Shown: positions 40,160 through 49,601 of the stretch, piece by piece
Position numbering within the stretch: the first letter of the stretch is position 1
How the letters are laid out: every line of letters begins with the position of its first letter
NCBI RefSeq assembly: GCF_018866305.1
Contig: NZ_CP076456.1
Location: 2,294,001 to 2,358,000 of the forward strand
Reading direction: 5' to 3'
Origin: Arthrobacter sunyaminii
Lineage (GTDB): Bacteria; Actinomycetota; Actinomycetes; Actinomycetales; Micrococcaceae
Length of the DNA stretch: 64,000 bases
Made by a program: the position numbers and the translations under genes
Notes under the pieces: model-generated
The model's input: the letters and a program-made list of their open reading frames with translations, nothing else
What the model was told of the DNA's origin: nothing
Database searches by the model: none

Positions 40160-42961
40160 TCAACGCCCGTCCAAGCGATCCCATGTCAACGACGATCCGT
40201 CCGTCTCCAGACTGATGGAGCCAAGTTCATCTGTTCGCACGACGGCGGTTCCTGACCGTTGCAGAACTTCCAAAATTTCCGCTGCCGGATGACCGTACTC
40301 ATTGTCGGCGCCAACGGAGATCAGTGCCAGGCGCGGATTCAGTTCCTCGATCAGCCCGGTACCGCCGTTGCGGGCTCCGTGGTGGGGTACTTTCAGGACG
40401 TCCACTCCGGCATCGCGCAGCCAGGCATGCCGGGACAGCAGGGCACCGGATGCATCCTCCTCAATATCCCCGGTAAGCAGCATTGTGAAACCGGGTCCCT
40501 CCGGCACGTCCCGTCCAGGTTCCACCGTCGGCCCCACTGTCATCAGGATCACGGAGCTCGCGTCGTTTTCACTAGCCTGTCTACCCCGGGCGGGTGGCCA
40601 CAGCACTTCCCATTCCACGGCGCCGGCTTGAGAGGTCATGCCCTCGGCCATCCGGGTCAGTTCGGCTCCGGAGTCTGCGAGCAGTGTCCGCAGGGGGTCG
40701 GGAAGATCCGCTTCAGCCGTCGAATAGGCGACGTGGTTCACCTCCCTGCCCCGCAGCACACCTTCGGCTCCTCCGTAGTGGTCCAAATGGGCATGGGACA
40801 GGATGAAAAGGTCCACGGTTTCCACCTGCAACCGCTTCAAGCAGTTATCCATGGAATCCGGATCGGGTCCGGCGTCGATCACCACGGCACGATGTGCTGC
40901 CGTCCTCACGACCAGTCCGTCGCCCTGACCCACATCACAGGCAGCGGCCATCCATTCAGTGGGCGCAGGTCCTGGGCGCAGCTGGGTCCAAACGGCGGCA
41001 GCGCCGGCTGGTAGTAGCAACAGTGCTGCAGCAAGGGCCAGGTGTCGGCTGGTGCGGACAGGGGCAGAGCGGACCGGTGCAGAACGGGCCGATGCAGAGC
41101 GGGCCGGCTGCATTGACTCCGGCGACGACCCAAAGCGCCACAGGTGCCAGACACCGGTGCCGGCAGCCAGCACCATCAGGATCACGCCCGCAACGCCGGA
41201 TGGCCACGGCACCAGCGAACCGGGAAGCCCGTCAAAGAAGCGGGCCACGCCTGCCGTCCAGGCCGCACCTGCACCGGAAATCAGCACGAACGGTCCGGCC
41301 GCAACCGGTACCGTGGCCGCTACAACGGCACCCAGCATTCCGACCACCGTCACCAGCGGCACGACGGGCGCCACGGCTACATTCGCAGGCAGGGAAAACG
41401 CCGGAACCTGCGGCTGCAGGAGCACCAGAACCGGTGAACAAAAAAACTGTGCCGCCATCGGCACGGCCAGGGCGGCTGCCAGCGGCCAGGGAAGCCGTCT
41501 GGCCAATAGTTCCGTCAACCGCGGGCCCAACAGGATCAACCCGGATGTTGCCAGCACCGAGAGGATGAAGGCGTAGCTTCCGCTGAGCCAAGGATCCACC
41601 GCCAGCAGGACCGTAATGGAAAGGCAGAGCAGAGCTGCCGGCAGCTTTCCCCGTCCGGACAAGACGGCGATGGTCCCCAGGCTACCCATGACCGCAGCTC
41701 TCAGGACACTGGCATCCGGGCGTACCACCAGCACAAAGCCCAGCAGCGCCGCTACTCCGGCCGCGGCGGCCCAGCCCCGCGGCAGTCTGACAGCCCGCGC
41801 CATCAGAAAAACGAACGCCAATAAGTACCCGCAGTTGGCTCCTGAAACAGCTGTGATATGAGTGAGTCCGGTGTTTTTCATGGCTGTTTCCAGCGCGTCG
41901 TCCAGCGTGCTGCGGTCCCCCAGGACCATCCCGGGCAAGAGACCTGCTGCGTCCCTGCCCGTAAGTCCGGCGTGTTCAGCTGCCACAGCTGAGAAGCTTC
42001 GGCGTATACGTGCCGTTTCGCCGTACCACCCGTCGGCGGCTTCCACCTCAGGCTGGCCGTTTGCGTACAGCAGGGCCACTGAACGCTCACCGGGATCCGT
42101 GGCCTGCAGCGATCCGGCCGCAGCGAAGTGGTCTCCGAGCTGAATGTCCGAGTAGCCGCTGCCGCCGATCACCAAGACTGTTGCGGCAGCGGAGAACCTT
42201 TGACCGCCGCTGGTGGCCTGCTGAAGTACTGCCTCGGTGATGTACCGGGAATCGCCGCTGAAGCGATCGGCCGCCACGGCCCGGGCATCCGTGGACGCAC
42301 GAAACTCGCCGGTGACCGTCCTGCCTTCGGAGATGACTGCAGCGATGGGCCCGGCCGTCCGTTCCGCGGTCAGGGCGCCGGCGCAAACACAGACCAGCGC
42401 GGCAGCAGCGGCCGGAACCGCAACTGCCCGGACGAACATCCCGCTGCGGCTATGAAGCCTGCTTTCCTGGCTTGAAGTCCGGCGGCTTCCTGTCCGCCGC
42501 AGTGCCGGGACCAGGACCAGAAGGATGATCGATACCAGAGCCAGGATCGCCCCGAGCACTCTTGCTTCATGGCCAGGGAGGCGTACTGCGAGGAACGCCG
42601 CCGCCCAGGCCGCGGCGGCTACCGGCACCAGCCGGAACTCCAGCAGGGGATGGATTCGTGCATCAGCAGGCCTTTCCGGCACCAGGGCACGAATCCGCTG
42701 GGCAACCCTGCTGACACCGGGACGGAAGTGGCCGCGCGAAACCATCGCAGGAACCCGAGGGGCCTCAGGGGGCCACGGACCGGGAGGCTCCGGTGCATCC
42801 GTGCCGGGAGGCTGGACGTCCCCCCGAAGCGCGGCGGCCGTGTACCGGTGCCAGCCGCTGACCCGAACCCTCCGGCCCTCGTGGAAACCATCCACGCCCT
42901 GCACCCGGAGCACGTCGTCACTGGACTCTGGCTCGTCGGCGGAGCCTTTGCCATCCATCAT
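40160..42961 (-). CDS. comEC: DNA uptake channel ComEC/Rec2
   Basis: ComEC forms the membrane channel for single-stranded DNA in natural transformation. The 933-residue protein has an OB/DUF4131 region (about 110-330), the multi-helix Competence domain (about 350-620; TGLTHITAVSGANCGYLLAF), and a C-terminal metallo-beta-lactamase domain (about 680-933) with LSHAHLDHYGGAEG and LLTGDIEEDASG, suggested to degrade the non-entering strand. All domains look intact. It lies 10 nt after comEA and upstream of holA. Confidence 0.95.
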   Translation of the reverse strand: MMDGKGSADEPESSDDVLRVQGVDGFHEGRRVRVSGWHRYTAAALRGDVQPPGTDAPEPPGPWPPEAPRVPAMVSRGHFRPGVSRVAQRIRALVPERPADARIHPLLEFRLVPVAAAAWAAAFLAVRLPGHEARVLGAILALVSIILLVLVPALRRTGSRRTSSQESRLHSRSGMFVRAVAVPAAAAALVCVCAGALTAERTAGPIAAVISEGRTVTGEFRASTDARAVAADRFSGDSRYITEAVLQQATSGGQRFSAAATVLVIGGSGYSDIQLGDHFAAAGSLQATDPGERSVALLYANGQPEVEAADGWYGETARIRRSFSAVAAEHAGLTGRDAAGLLPGMVLGDRSTLDDALETAMKNTGLTHITAVSGANCGYLLAFVFLMARAVRLPRGWAAAAGVAALLGFVLVVRPDASVLRAAVMGSLGTIAVLSGRGKLPAALLCLSITVLLAVDPWLSGSYAFILSVLATSGLILLGPRLTELLARRLPWPLAAALAVPMAAQFFCSPVLVLLQPQVPAFSLPANVAVAPVVPLVTVVGMLGAVVAATVPVAAGPFVLISGAGAAWTAGVARFFDGLPGSLVPWPSGVAGVILMVLAAGTGVWHLWRFGSSPESMQPARSASARSAPVRSAPVRTSRHLALAAALLLLPAGAAAVWTQLRPGPAPTEWMAAACDVGQGDGLVVRTAAHRAVVIDAGPDPDSMDNCLKRLQVETVDLFILSHAHLDHYGGAEGVLRGREVNHVAYSTAEADLPDPLRTLLADSGAELTRMAEGMTSQAGAVEWEVLWPPARGRQASENDASSVILMTVGPTVEPGRDVPEGPGFTMLLTGDIEEDASGALLSRHAWLRDAGVDVLKVPHHGARNGGTGLIEELNPRLALISVGADNEYGHPAAEILEVLQRSGTAVVRTDELGSISLETDGSSLTWDRLDGR

Positions 42962-42971
42962 GAAGCCGCTG

Positions 42972-43805
42972 TCAGACGGTAATGAGCAGCAGCAGAGCGG
43001 CCATCATGGCTTCACCAATGCCGGGAACCGCATCCAGATCCTCAGGCCGGGAGAAGCTGCCGTGCTCCTCGCGCCAATCAATGATCCGCTGTGCAATCAC
43101 GGGTCCAACCCGGGGCAGGGAATCAAGTTCCTGCAATGAGGCGGAGTTGATGTTGACCAAAGCTCCTGAACTGTCTGCTCCCGCGGTGCCGCCTGGTCCG
43201 CCGGCACCGGTTCCACCGGCGCCCGGCCCGCTTTCCGGCGCACCCGCCCCATCGATGCCCGACACCGGCGGCGGAGTTCCCGCGTTTTCTCCAATGCGGG
43301 GAACAACCACCATCATTCCGTCCTGCAGTGGAGCCGCCAGGTTCACCGCGGCAAGATCGGCGTCGGTTGTCGTTCCTCCCGCGGCATCCACTGCATCGCC
43401 AGCCCTGCTGCCGGAAGGAACACGCACCACTCCGGGACGGCTGACCGCGCCGGCGACATGGATGACCAGAACAGACGGAACAGCGGTTGGCTCTGCCGTC
43501 CCCGTTCCCGGCGCTGGTTCGCCGGCAGAGCCGGTTACATCGGGTGTTGGAGTCGGCTCTGGCCCATTTTCATTGCCTGCGGCAGTCGCGGACTCCGGGC
43601 GCGGGGTGGAGTTCGCCTCTCCCGCAGCGAGCTCAACGCTGCCGGCCTCCGTATCCGTACCGCCTACCCGGAGTACGGAGAGACCTGCCGTCAGGCCGAT
43701 CAGCAGACAAACGGCAAGGACAGCGCCCCGAAGGGACATCAGCCAGCGGCGCCGGGGTGCTTGCTGTGCGGTCGAGGGTGCCGTGTCCCAGCGGTGTTCT
43801 GCCAT
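42972..43805 (-). CDS. comEA: ComEA-type DNA receptor (SLBB plus helix-hairpin-helix)
   Basis: ComEA binds incoming double-stranded DNA outside the membrane. The 277-residue protein has a short cytoplasmic start (MAEHRWDTAP), one helix (about 24-44), a Pro/Thr/Glu-rich spacer, an SLBB domain (about 112-168; VIHVAGAVSRPGVVRVPSG), a Gly-rich linker, and two HhH motifs (about 212-277; LVNINSASLQELDSLPRVG). The 5' part including the spacer is present a second time at 49.6-49.95 kb. The full copy is the functional one. Confidence 0.94.
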   Translation of the reverse strand: MAEHRWDTAPSTAQQAPRRRWLMSLRGAVLAVCLLIGLTAGLSVLRVGGTDTEAGSVELAAGEANSTPRPESATAAGNENGPEPTPTPDVTGSAGEPAPGTGTAEPTAVPSVLVIHVAGAVSRPGVVRVPSGSRAGDAVDAAGGTTTDADLAAVNLAAPLQDGMMVVVPRIGENAGTPPPVSGIDGAGAPESGPGAGGTGAGGPGGTAGADSSGALVNINSASLQELDSLPRVGPVIAQRIIDWREEHGSFSRPEDLDAVPGIGEAMMAALLLLITV

Positions 43806-44005
43806 GGGACCCAAACTAGGCGCCGCCGGGACAGGCCGCTGCGAGATTACGGGCTGTGTGCAGAACATCTGCTGTTCCAGCTCGTCTGAGCACCTTGTGC
43901 AGGAAGATGAGCGGACTACCACGATTGGGTCACTGCCGAAATTCCGAAGATGGACCTCGGCAGGACGGACCAGCGGCCGGCGACTTGATGACAATCGATG
44001 ACCCA
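43466..44005. repeat. Diverged direct repeat, copy 1 (5' comEA plus upstream remnant)
   Basis: This segment aligns by eye with 49602-50131 in the same orientation. Over the ComEA part, 95 of 113 residues agree (about 84 percent); the non-coding part upstream is more diverged. Homology stops sharply at CCAGAACAGACGG on the downstream side. Confidence 0.85.
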
Positions 44006-44010
44006 ACGGC
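43916..44010 (-). pseudogene. Remnant of the 3' end of a PH-like membrane protein gene
   Basis: On the minus strand the frame ending in TAG at 43916 reads INVSVGYPCRWVIDCHQVAG then RWSVLPRSIFGISAVTQ. It aligns with the end of the intact protein at 50053-50607 (MNISAYDLRPLLRAIDYRQA, then TGRWPVPVDAPISESPSAT), and the stop codons occupy equivalent places. Upstream of about 44010 the similarity is lost and the frame has no protein-like content. It is read as the cut-off tail of an ancestral neighbour of comEA. Confidence 0.65.
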
Positions 44011-45144
44011 ACGGGTACCCTACCGACACATTGATCGGCACCCTTGCTGAGCCGAACCCGCTCAGGCTGCCGCCAGATGCGAACAAGGATCTGGGAAAAC
44101 GAATACGCTTCGAAGGCGTCGTCGGCGAATTGTGGCGTCCGTTGCGGATTGAAGTGTCTGCAGACCGTACAGCACCGCTCAGAGTCGCCGTCGAGGACTT
44201 TTCGGGGAACGACAAATTCCGACAAAGAAAGCAGCACCCGCTTCGAAATCCGGGGCGGAATCGAGCAGCGCATCAAGCTGTTCCGCTTCGAAAGGCACAG
44301 TTTAAAGCGTGCCTTTGGGGCTCTGCACGTCTTCTGTGTCGCGGTACCACCACAATCCTGACCGCTCGCGAGAAGTGACATACGCGTCGGTCAGGAATTC
44401 ATGGAATGAGAGACACCGGGAACTGAGATGGGACACGCCAGGAGAGCCTGTCTCGTTATCCGTGTCCGATTGCCAAGGCGAAGCTCGGAAGGCGTCGCGT
44501 TCAGGATACGTAGCCGATGCCGGGGAAGCGGGCGAGGATTGCATCGGCTGGGATGTTGTATCTAGTGCGGAACTCCTGGGAGCGGCTGCCCCCGGGCCCA
44601 GGTACAGGGGGGGCTCAGGCTTGTCCGGCGCCTTGCCGGTGCCCGCGGGCTTTTCCGGGGCATCCGTCGCTCTGCCCGGGGCCCATTCGTCCAGGCCCTT
44701 CAGGGGGCGTCCGATGAGCAGCAGCGTTGCAGGGGACGCAGCCAGCAGGGCAAGCGCGAAGACTCCACCACCACCCGCCGGCGGGGGCAGCTCAAGTGCC
44801 GTTGGTCGGCGTAGCGGGGTCCGGGTATCGGTGCGAGCCCAAATGGGACGGGTTCCGGGCAGGCGTCTAGGTCGGGGGCGGGGCACCCACATCTGGTCCC
44901 GCATGCCGGGATCTGACCGGACGTTTCCCCGCTCCAGTTGAGGCAGTCCACGAGAAGCTGTCACTCGGGTACGTCCTGGATGCAGAGGCGGTCATCCGGT
45001 CGGGGGAGCGAAACGATTTCGCTGCTTGGGCAGACGTGGCTCACAGGCTAGCGGACTGACAGAGTTCCGGATTCACAGGCTCGCGGACCCTAAGCGCCAC
45101 CTCATCCAGGAGGGGTGGCGGTTGGGGGTTCTCTATGACGAAGA
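44011..45144. other. 1.1-kb region without a confident gene
   Basis: Both strands carry open frames of about 210-220 codons (44302-44964 minus, 44309-44941 plus). The minus one includes a weak helix (VFALALLAASPATLLLIG) and a Pro-rich tail; neither has a good ribosome site, a known motif or convincing codon bias. Base composition is lower in GC near 44.1-44.4 kb than in flanking genes. The region looks like degraded DNA between the comEA repeat and the LGFP gene. Confidence 0.5.
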
Positions 45145-46299
45145 TCAGGCAGGTACGAGGCCGAAGTACAGCTTGTAAGACCCCCCATTGCCGTTGAGGA
45201 ACGGACTTTCGATGCGGTAACCAATCCCGTGGAACTCGGAGTTTCCTTCGGGACGCGTGGCTGTCAGCACCATGTCGCGGGCACTGACACGCATGTTTGT
45301 TCTGCCGATCGTGTCATCTCCCAGGTCAAAGAGGTCGAAGAAGGCTCCGCCGAGTTCGGGCACGACCTTCCCAAGAAGCGCATCGGCCGCCACGGCAACA
45401 ATTGGGCCCACGACAGGGATGCTTTTAAGGGCTTTGACGCCTTCGTCGTGCGCCATCCGGAAGGCTTCCTCCATGTTCTTGCGGTCTTCACTCACATCGC
45501 CGAAGTCGTGCTCCATCAGATGGATGTTGATTTCCATGCCGTATGGCCGCCCGCGCCACAGCTCGATCGAGTCTGGCTGGGAGTGGTTTGAGTTCACGCC
45601 CTCATAGACCCGGGTTGTGACACGGTTTTGTCCCACTGGTGTGAACACTCCCAGGACTGCATAGGTCTCGTCAGCCCCAGTTCCGGCATCCTCTCCGGTT
45701 TCCCGGAAGCAGTAGAAACCGGTGAAGTGGAGCACCACATCACCGAGGTGTTTCGCCCCGGTGTCCGGCCACCAGCAGATGTCTCCATGCTGGAAGGAAT
45801 TGGCCCGCCCGCCTTCGGGAAAGTTCTGCTCATCACTCGTGGGGTAGCCCAGATAGGAGGTCTCCCAGCCCAGCTCAGACCAGAGCTTGCGTATGTCGCC
45901 GTAGATGGCATGGGCGCCGGTTTCCGGTGTCCAATAAATGGAGGCGGTTCCCCCGTTGAAGTGGTTGAATCGGCCTACTCCGTCTGGAGTGGGCAGCTCG
46001 TCCGTGCTCGGTGCACCGTAGTTCAGTCCCCCAACTTCAACCCATTTTTGGTAAATAGCTCCATGGACAAGGTAGGCGGCCGACGAGTGGTCGTCGTAGC
46101 AGATGCACTTTCCATCGGGCAGCGTCCAGATTTGACCAATGGTCTTGTCCACCGGCTCGCCCAGTGCTGCGACCCCACCCAATGCATCGTATTTTTCCTT
46201 AATGCGGCCGTCCTGGCGCAACGGCCGTGTAGCAACATCAGGTGTTTGACGAACATCCAACTTTCCGCCACCCGATATTGGGTCTGTGTTTTGACGCAT
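45145..46299 (-). CDS. LGFP-repeat protein with C-terminal C2-like domain
   Basis: The 384-residue protein has three LGFP repeats (about residues 34-180): IKEKYDALGGVAALGEPV, IYQKWVEVGGLNYGAPSTDE, and IRKLWSELGWETSYLGYPTS. LGFP repeats occur in actinobacterial envelope proteins. The C-terminal 190 residues are a beta-rich domain with FYCFRETGEDAGTGADETY, a Gly/Ala helix (IPVVGPIVAVAADALLGKVV), and an acidic FDLGDDTIG that recalls Ca2+-binding C2-like ends (inference). There is no signal peptide, which is odd for LGFP proteins. ATG at 46299 has AGGAG 9 nt upstream. It diverges from a LysR gene. Confidence 0.8.
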   Translation of the reverse strand: MRQNTDPISGGGKLDVRQTPDVATRPLRQDGRIKEKYDALGGVAALGEPVDKTIGQIWTLPDGKCICYDDHSSAAYLVHGAIYQKWVEVGGLNYGAPSTDELPTPDGVGRFNHFNGGTASIYWTPETGAHAIYGDIRKLWSELGWETSYLGYPTSDEQNFPEGGRANSFQHGDICWWPDTGAKHLGDVVLHFTGFYCFRETGEDAGTGADETYAVLGVFTPVGQNRVTTRVYEGVNSNHSQPDSIELWRGRPYGMEINIHLMEHDFGDVSEDRKNMEEAFRMAHDEGVKALKSIPVVGPIVAVAADALLGKVVPELGGAFFDLFDLGDDTIGRTNMRVSARDMVLTATRPEGNSEFHGIGYRIESPFLNGNGGSYKLYFGLVPA

Positions 46300-46493
46300 T
46301 ACCATCAGCTCCTCTACCGATCAACCTGGTTGGTTGGCACCATGGTATGGAGGGAAGAACAACGTTCAGCGCACCTAGTCGCATCGGGAAAAACCGCTTG
46401 ACGAAAGCGAGCTGAAATGCTTTACCTGCCTGGTTACTCATGCCCAGACCTACAGCCTGCGCTCACTCATACTGGTTGAGCACGGAGGCCTCC

Positions 46494-47456
46494 ATGGATC
46501 TGGACCTGTCCTGCGTAGAGAGTTTCGTCGTACTCGCCTATGAGAGGCATTTTGGTCGTGCTGCAGCCTGCCTGAACCTCAGCTCTTCCGCACTCTCCAA
46601 ACGCCTCGCCCGGCTGGAGAGACAAGTCGGTGTCCGGCTGATTGACCGGGACCCAGGCGGGTATGTTGAGCTGACGCCTGCCGGAGACCGTTTCATCAGC
46701 CACGCCCGCGAACTCCTGCGCCATGCCCGGGAGGCTCGCCGACATGCGCTTCAGGGGGAGGGAAGCCCCATCGTCCACTTGGGCATTCCCGGATCGCCCT
46801 CCGACCACATACCCGTGCCGACATGGAAAACCATGGTTACTGCCATCGCTCAGACTCTCCCAACCTGCCGCCTGCAGGCATGCAGCGTTCCCTATGGCCG
46901 GGTGGAGGAAAGCGTACTGACGGGCCGCGTAGACGTTCTTCTCAGCACCGGAGAGTTTGATCATTCTGGCCTCTCAACCACAGTGTTGATGCGGGTGGGC
47001 AGGGTGCTGCTTGTGCCTGTGCACCATGAACTTGCCGGGGAGAGACGTATTCGCGCTATGGATATGGCGGATCTCCCTCTCATCCGGGAACCAACCGCCA
47101 CAACCCGCTGGATGAAACCGTGGCTTCTGGGCGACCTCCGAGATCCGGCAGACACACCCACAGTAGACGTTAGCGCCCGGACGCTGGCCGATGTCCAGAA
47201 AGCAGTGCTGGATGGGAGGGCAGCAACCGTCGCATCCGCCACGCTCGTTCCGATGGTGCGTCCGGGTCTGACGGCCCTCCCGTTGCGGGATGTTCCATCC
47301 ATACCCTTGTTTGCCGTGCGTCGGCGTCACGACGAACGCGATGAAGTCCTGACGGTGATTGAAGCCCTCCGTGTACTCACCGCCGCCTTCGTGACCACTC
47401 ACTCACAGGAAGTACCGGATGGCTCTCAAGCGGTAGCGGCCCCAGCGAACTCATAA
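46494..47456 (+). CDS. LysR family transcriptional regulator
   Basis: A 320-residue LysR protein. The winged helix is at about residues 4-62 (ESFVVLAYERHFGRAAACLN, SSSALSKRLARLERQVGVRL), followed by a substrate-binding domain from about residue 90 (VHLGIPGSP, VDVLLSTGEFDHSGL). GGAGG 5 nt before ATG 46494 fixes the start. It diverges from the LGFP gene with 194 bp between, the classical LysR target layout; the EamA pseudogene downstream may have been another target. Confidence 0.92.
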   Translation: MDLDLSCVESFVVLAYERHFGRAAACLNLSSSALSKRLARLERQVGVRLIDRDPGGYVELTPAGDRFISHARELLRHAREARRHALQGEGSPIVHLGIPGSPSDHIPVPTWKTMVTAIAQTLPTCRLQACSVPYGRVEESVLTGRVDVLLSTGEFDHSGLSTTVLMRVGRVLLVPVHHELAGERRIRAMDMADLPLIREPTATTRWMKPWLLGDLRDPADTPTVDVSARTLADVQKAVLDGRAATVASATLVPMVRPGLTALPLRDVPSIPLFAVRRRHDERDEVLTVIEALRVLTAAFVTTHSQEVPDGSQAVAAPANS

Positions 47457-47562
47457 CCGCATTAACCGCAAGACTGTCCAATGCAGGCAGCTACGAAGGT
47501 TTAGCAGCCCGGGCCAGGACTGCGGCGGCGGAACAGTCCCGCAGCCGCCGTCACAAGGTTAG

Positions 47563-48287
47563 GCGGCTGTTGTGCCGGCCTCCCTGAACATCGGGATGTT
47601 CTTCGCACTGCTGTTCATCGCTGCATACCGGTTACCCGGTGGGGTCGCGGCCACCGTCGGGGCCGTGCAACCGCTCCTGATCGCGGTCATCGCCTCCGGC
47701 TGGATCGGAGAGAAACTGACACCGGCAAAACTCACGGCAGGGATTGCCGGCCTGATCGGTGTGGCCATGCTCGTCCTCCAATCCCAAGCCCGGCTCGATC
47801 TCATCGGGGTCATCGCCGCCCTTGGCGGTGCGATCGCCATGGCGTGCGGTGTGGTCCTGACCAAGAAATGGGGCAGACCCGACACCCTGTTGGCCACCAC
47901 GTCCTGGCAACTCGTCGCCGGCGGACTCTTCCTCACCCCCATCGCTTTCCTCGTCGAAGGCCCACCACCGGCCCTGACCCTGCCGAACATCGCCGGGTAC
48001 CTCTACCTCGGTGTCATCGGCACTGCCCTGGCCTACACCCTCTGGTTCCGCGGGATACACCTTCTACCAGCATCAACCACGGCGATCCTGGGTCTTCTCA
48101 GCCCACTCGTCGCCACCCTCGCAGGATGGACACTCCTCAGCCAAGCCCTGACCCCGGTCAACTAATCGGGGCGACTATCATCCTCAGCACCCTCGTCCTG
48201 AGCACGCTCCGACCACCACCGAACACGACGGCCATCCCATATCCCGCTTCCCTCCAAACCACTCCGGGAGCAGAAAACGCACGGTGA
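47563..48287 (+). pseudogene. EamA/DMT transporter pseudogene (5' truncated, 3' frameshift)
   Basis: From 47563 the frame encodes a typical EamA middle and second half: SLNIGMFFALLFIAAYRLPG, a helix pair, WGRPDTLLATTSWQLVAGG and LYLGVIGTALAYTLWFRGIH. The first EamA repeat is missing, and an in-frame TAG lies at 47560. Near the end the frame stops after LTPVN (48163-48165), but a reading one base off continues QLIGATIILSTLVLSTLRP to 48287, as if one base was lost in a CAACTA context. Two independent lesions mark it as non-functional. No GTG/TTG start here has a convincing ribosome site. Confidence 0.8.
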
Positions 48288-48460
48288 ACGATCCCCAAGC
48301 GTGACCCGCATGTCCCGCCATAGGACGCGGAGCACCCGAACTGTCATGGCAGATTTGAATAAAGAGCACGGCTTCTAGCCCGGTCCGCCTGCCCGTAAGC
48401 CGATCCCTACCACCGCGCATATCGATCCGCGGTGGCGTCTAGTACGGACCGGAGCACCTC

Positions 48461-48686
48461 ATGACCACTTATGCCCTCACCGCCGCCGCCATAGGCCAGC
48501 TCGGTCGCATGGTTGTCGCTGACCTGCTTGATTCACGGCGTCGCTCTGGCCGACCTTTACGCGGTCTTCCGTGACCCTGCAAAGACGCAGTCGCTCGTGA
48601 ACAGCGCGTCCGCAAGCCGGTCGCTGACCGCACTTGTTCGTTGCGGTATCGAGAGTATCTCGAACGATCGTTCACTGACTGGTTGA
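48461..48686 (+). pseudogene. NmrA/QorB-like NAD(P)H-binding oxidoreductase remnant
   Basis: After GGAGCACCTC, an ATG opens MTTYALTAAAIGQLGRMVVA DLLDS, the start of an NmrA-type Rossmann protein (expected TGATGQLG here read TAAAIGQLG). The frame then breaks; one base off it reads HGVALADLYAVFRDPAKTQS, the next part of the same family, before similarity ends and a TGA closes at 48686. The glycine motif is already damaged and most of the roughly 280-residue protein is absent. Confidence 0.75.
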
Positions 48687-48821
48687 GACCACCATCGTTT
48701 TCGTTCACCCGTGCTCCCTCAGACCCCTTAAAAGTGGTTGGCTACGTGCGGGTTACCTGTCTCGCCTTGATCCGTCTCCCCAAACCTTGACTTGCCCCCC
48801 CGGGAGAGCAAAAAATGTGCC

Positions 48822-49563
48822 ATGACCAGTTCCGCACCTAATATTCCGCGGCCACCGTGGTACAGGCGTCGATGGGTTACGGCGGCGCTGAAAGTGGTGG
48901 CGAAAGCCCTGGCAACGCTTCTGATAACGCTTCTGGGAGCGGTGGCCGCCATCGCGATCGCACCGTTGACTCCTTGGTTCGACCGCGCGTTGAGTCAATG
49001 GAAATACGTCGATCCCACTTGTGCGGATCCTCAGGGACATACCTGCGTACGATGGTCAAACGGCCATGCATGCCTTCGATGGTCGTCCTGGTTCCGGATG
49101 GGTGCCAACTACTGCATCCCCCGACAGCGAGGACTTCAGTTTAGATGCATTAGGCTCGTTCGATGACTCGATCACCTTGGATTTCGACAGTCCTCAGCAG
49201 ATCGCTCTAGTGTGCGTGCTTAATGGCAATGGCGCCAGCTGGATTTCCTACATGCGTGCAGACCGCGTTCGCACTGTGGAGGTCAGTCTTAGTCTCGGTG
49301 ACCGGGAGAAACCACTCACGCGCCGTACCTCGTTGCGCACCCTGCCAGAATATGAGATACAGACCCGTCAGAAGCTCGAGCTGCCCGGCTCAGCACCTGT
49401 GTGGCAGAAGAACGAACCGTCATACGATCGGCTAAAGCTTACGCTGCCCGAGCGCTGGATGGGCATAGCTGTCGACGATCCGCATACGATTCCGACCATC
49501 GATCTCCCAACCCATCAGGTGATGCTCGCCAAGGTGGAGGTATGGGTTCACGCAGAGCAGTGA
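48822..49563 (+). pseudogene. Membrane-anchored discoidin-like (NADase-type glycan-binding) protein, frameshifted
   Basis: Frame 1 from ATG 48822 gives a cytoplasmic start with PRPPWYRRRWVTAALK, a membrane helix (about residues 23-46) and an extracellular start to KYVDPT. The next part is in another frame: from about 49021, VRILRDIPAYDGQTAMHAFD then GSGWVPTT, DSITLDFDSPQQIALVCVLNG and RADRVRTVEVSLSLGD, resembling discoidin-type domains found at the C-terminus of actinobacterial zinc-ribbon or anchored proteins. The switch lies at about 49005-49021. Either one base has been gained or lost (pseudogene or sequencing error), or the second frame is a separate ORF starting at GTG 49021. The domain assignment is by pattern only. 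Confidence 0.55.
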
Positions 49564-49601
49564 CGTCTGGTTCGCGTTAGCGGTTCCGCCAGCCTCCCAT
49601 C

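Noticed and set aside
44302..44964. 220-codon minus-strand and 211-codon plus-strand frames in the accessory region
   Set aside because: Neither has a ribosome site, family motif or clear codon bias; they overlap almost fully, so at most one could be real. Left as a non-coding call.
48990..49030. Programmed ribosomal frameshift in the discoidin-like gene
   Set aside because: No slippery heptamer or downstream pseudoknot is evident, and the surrounding genes are also broken, so decay or error is simpler.
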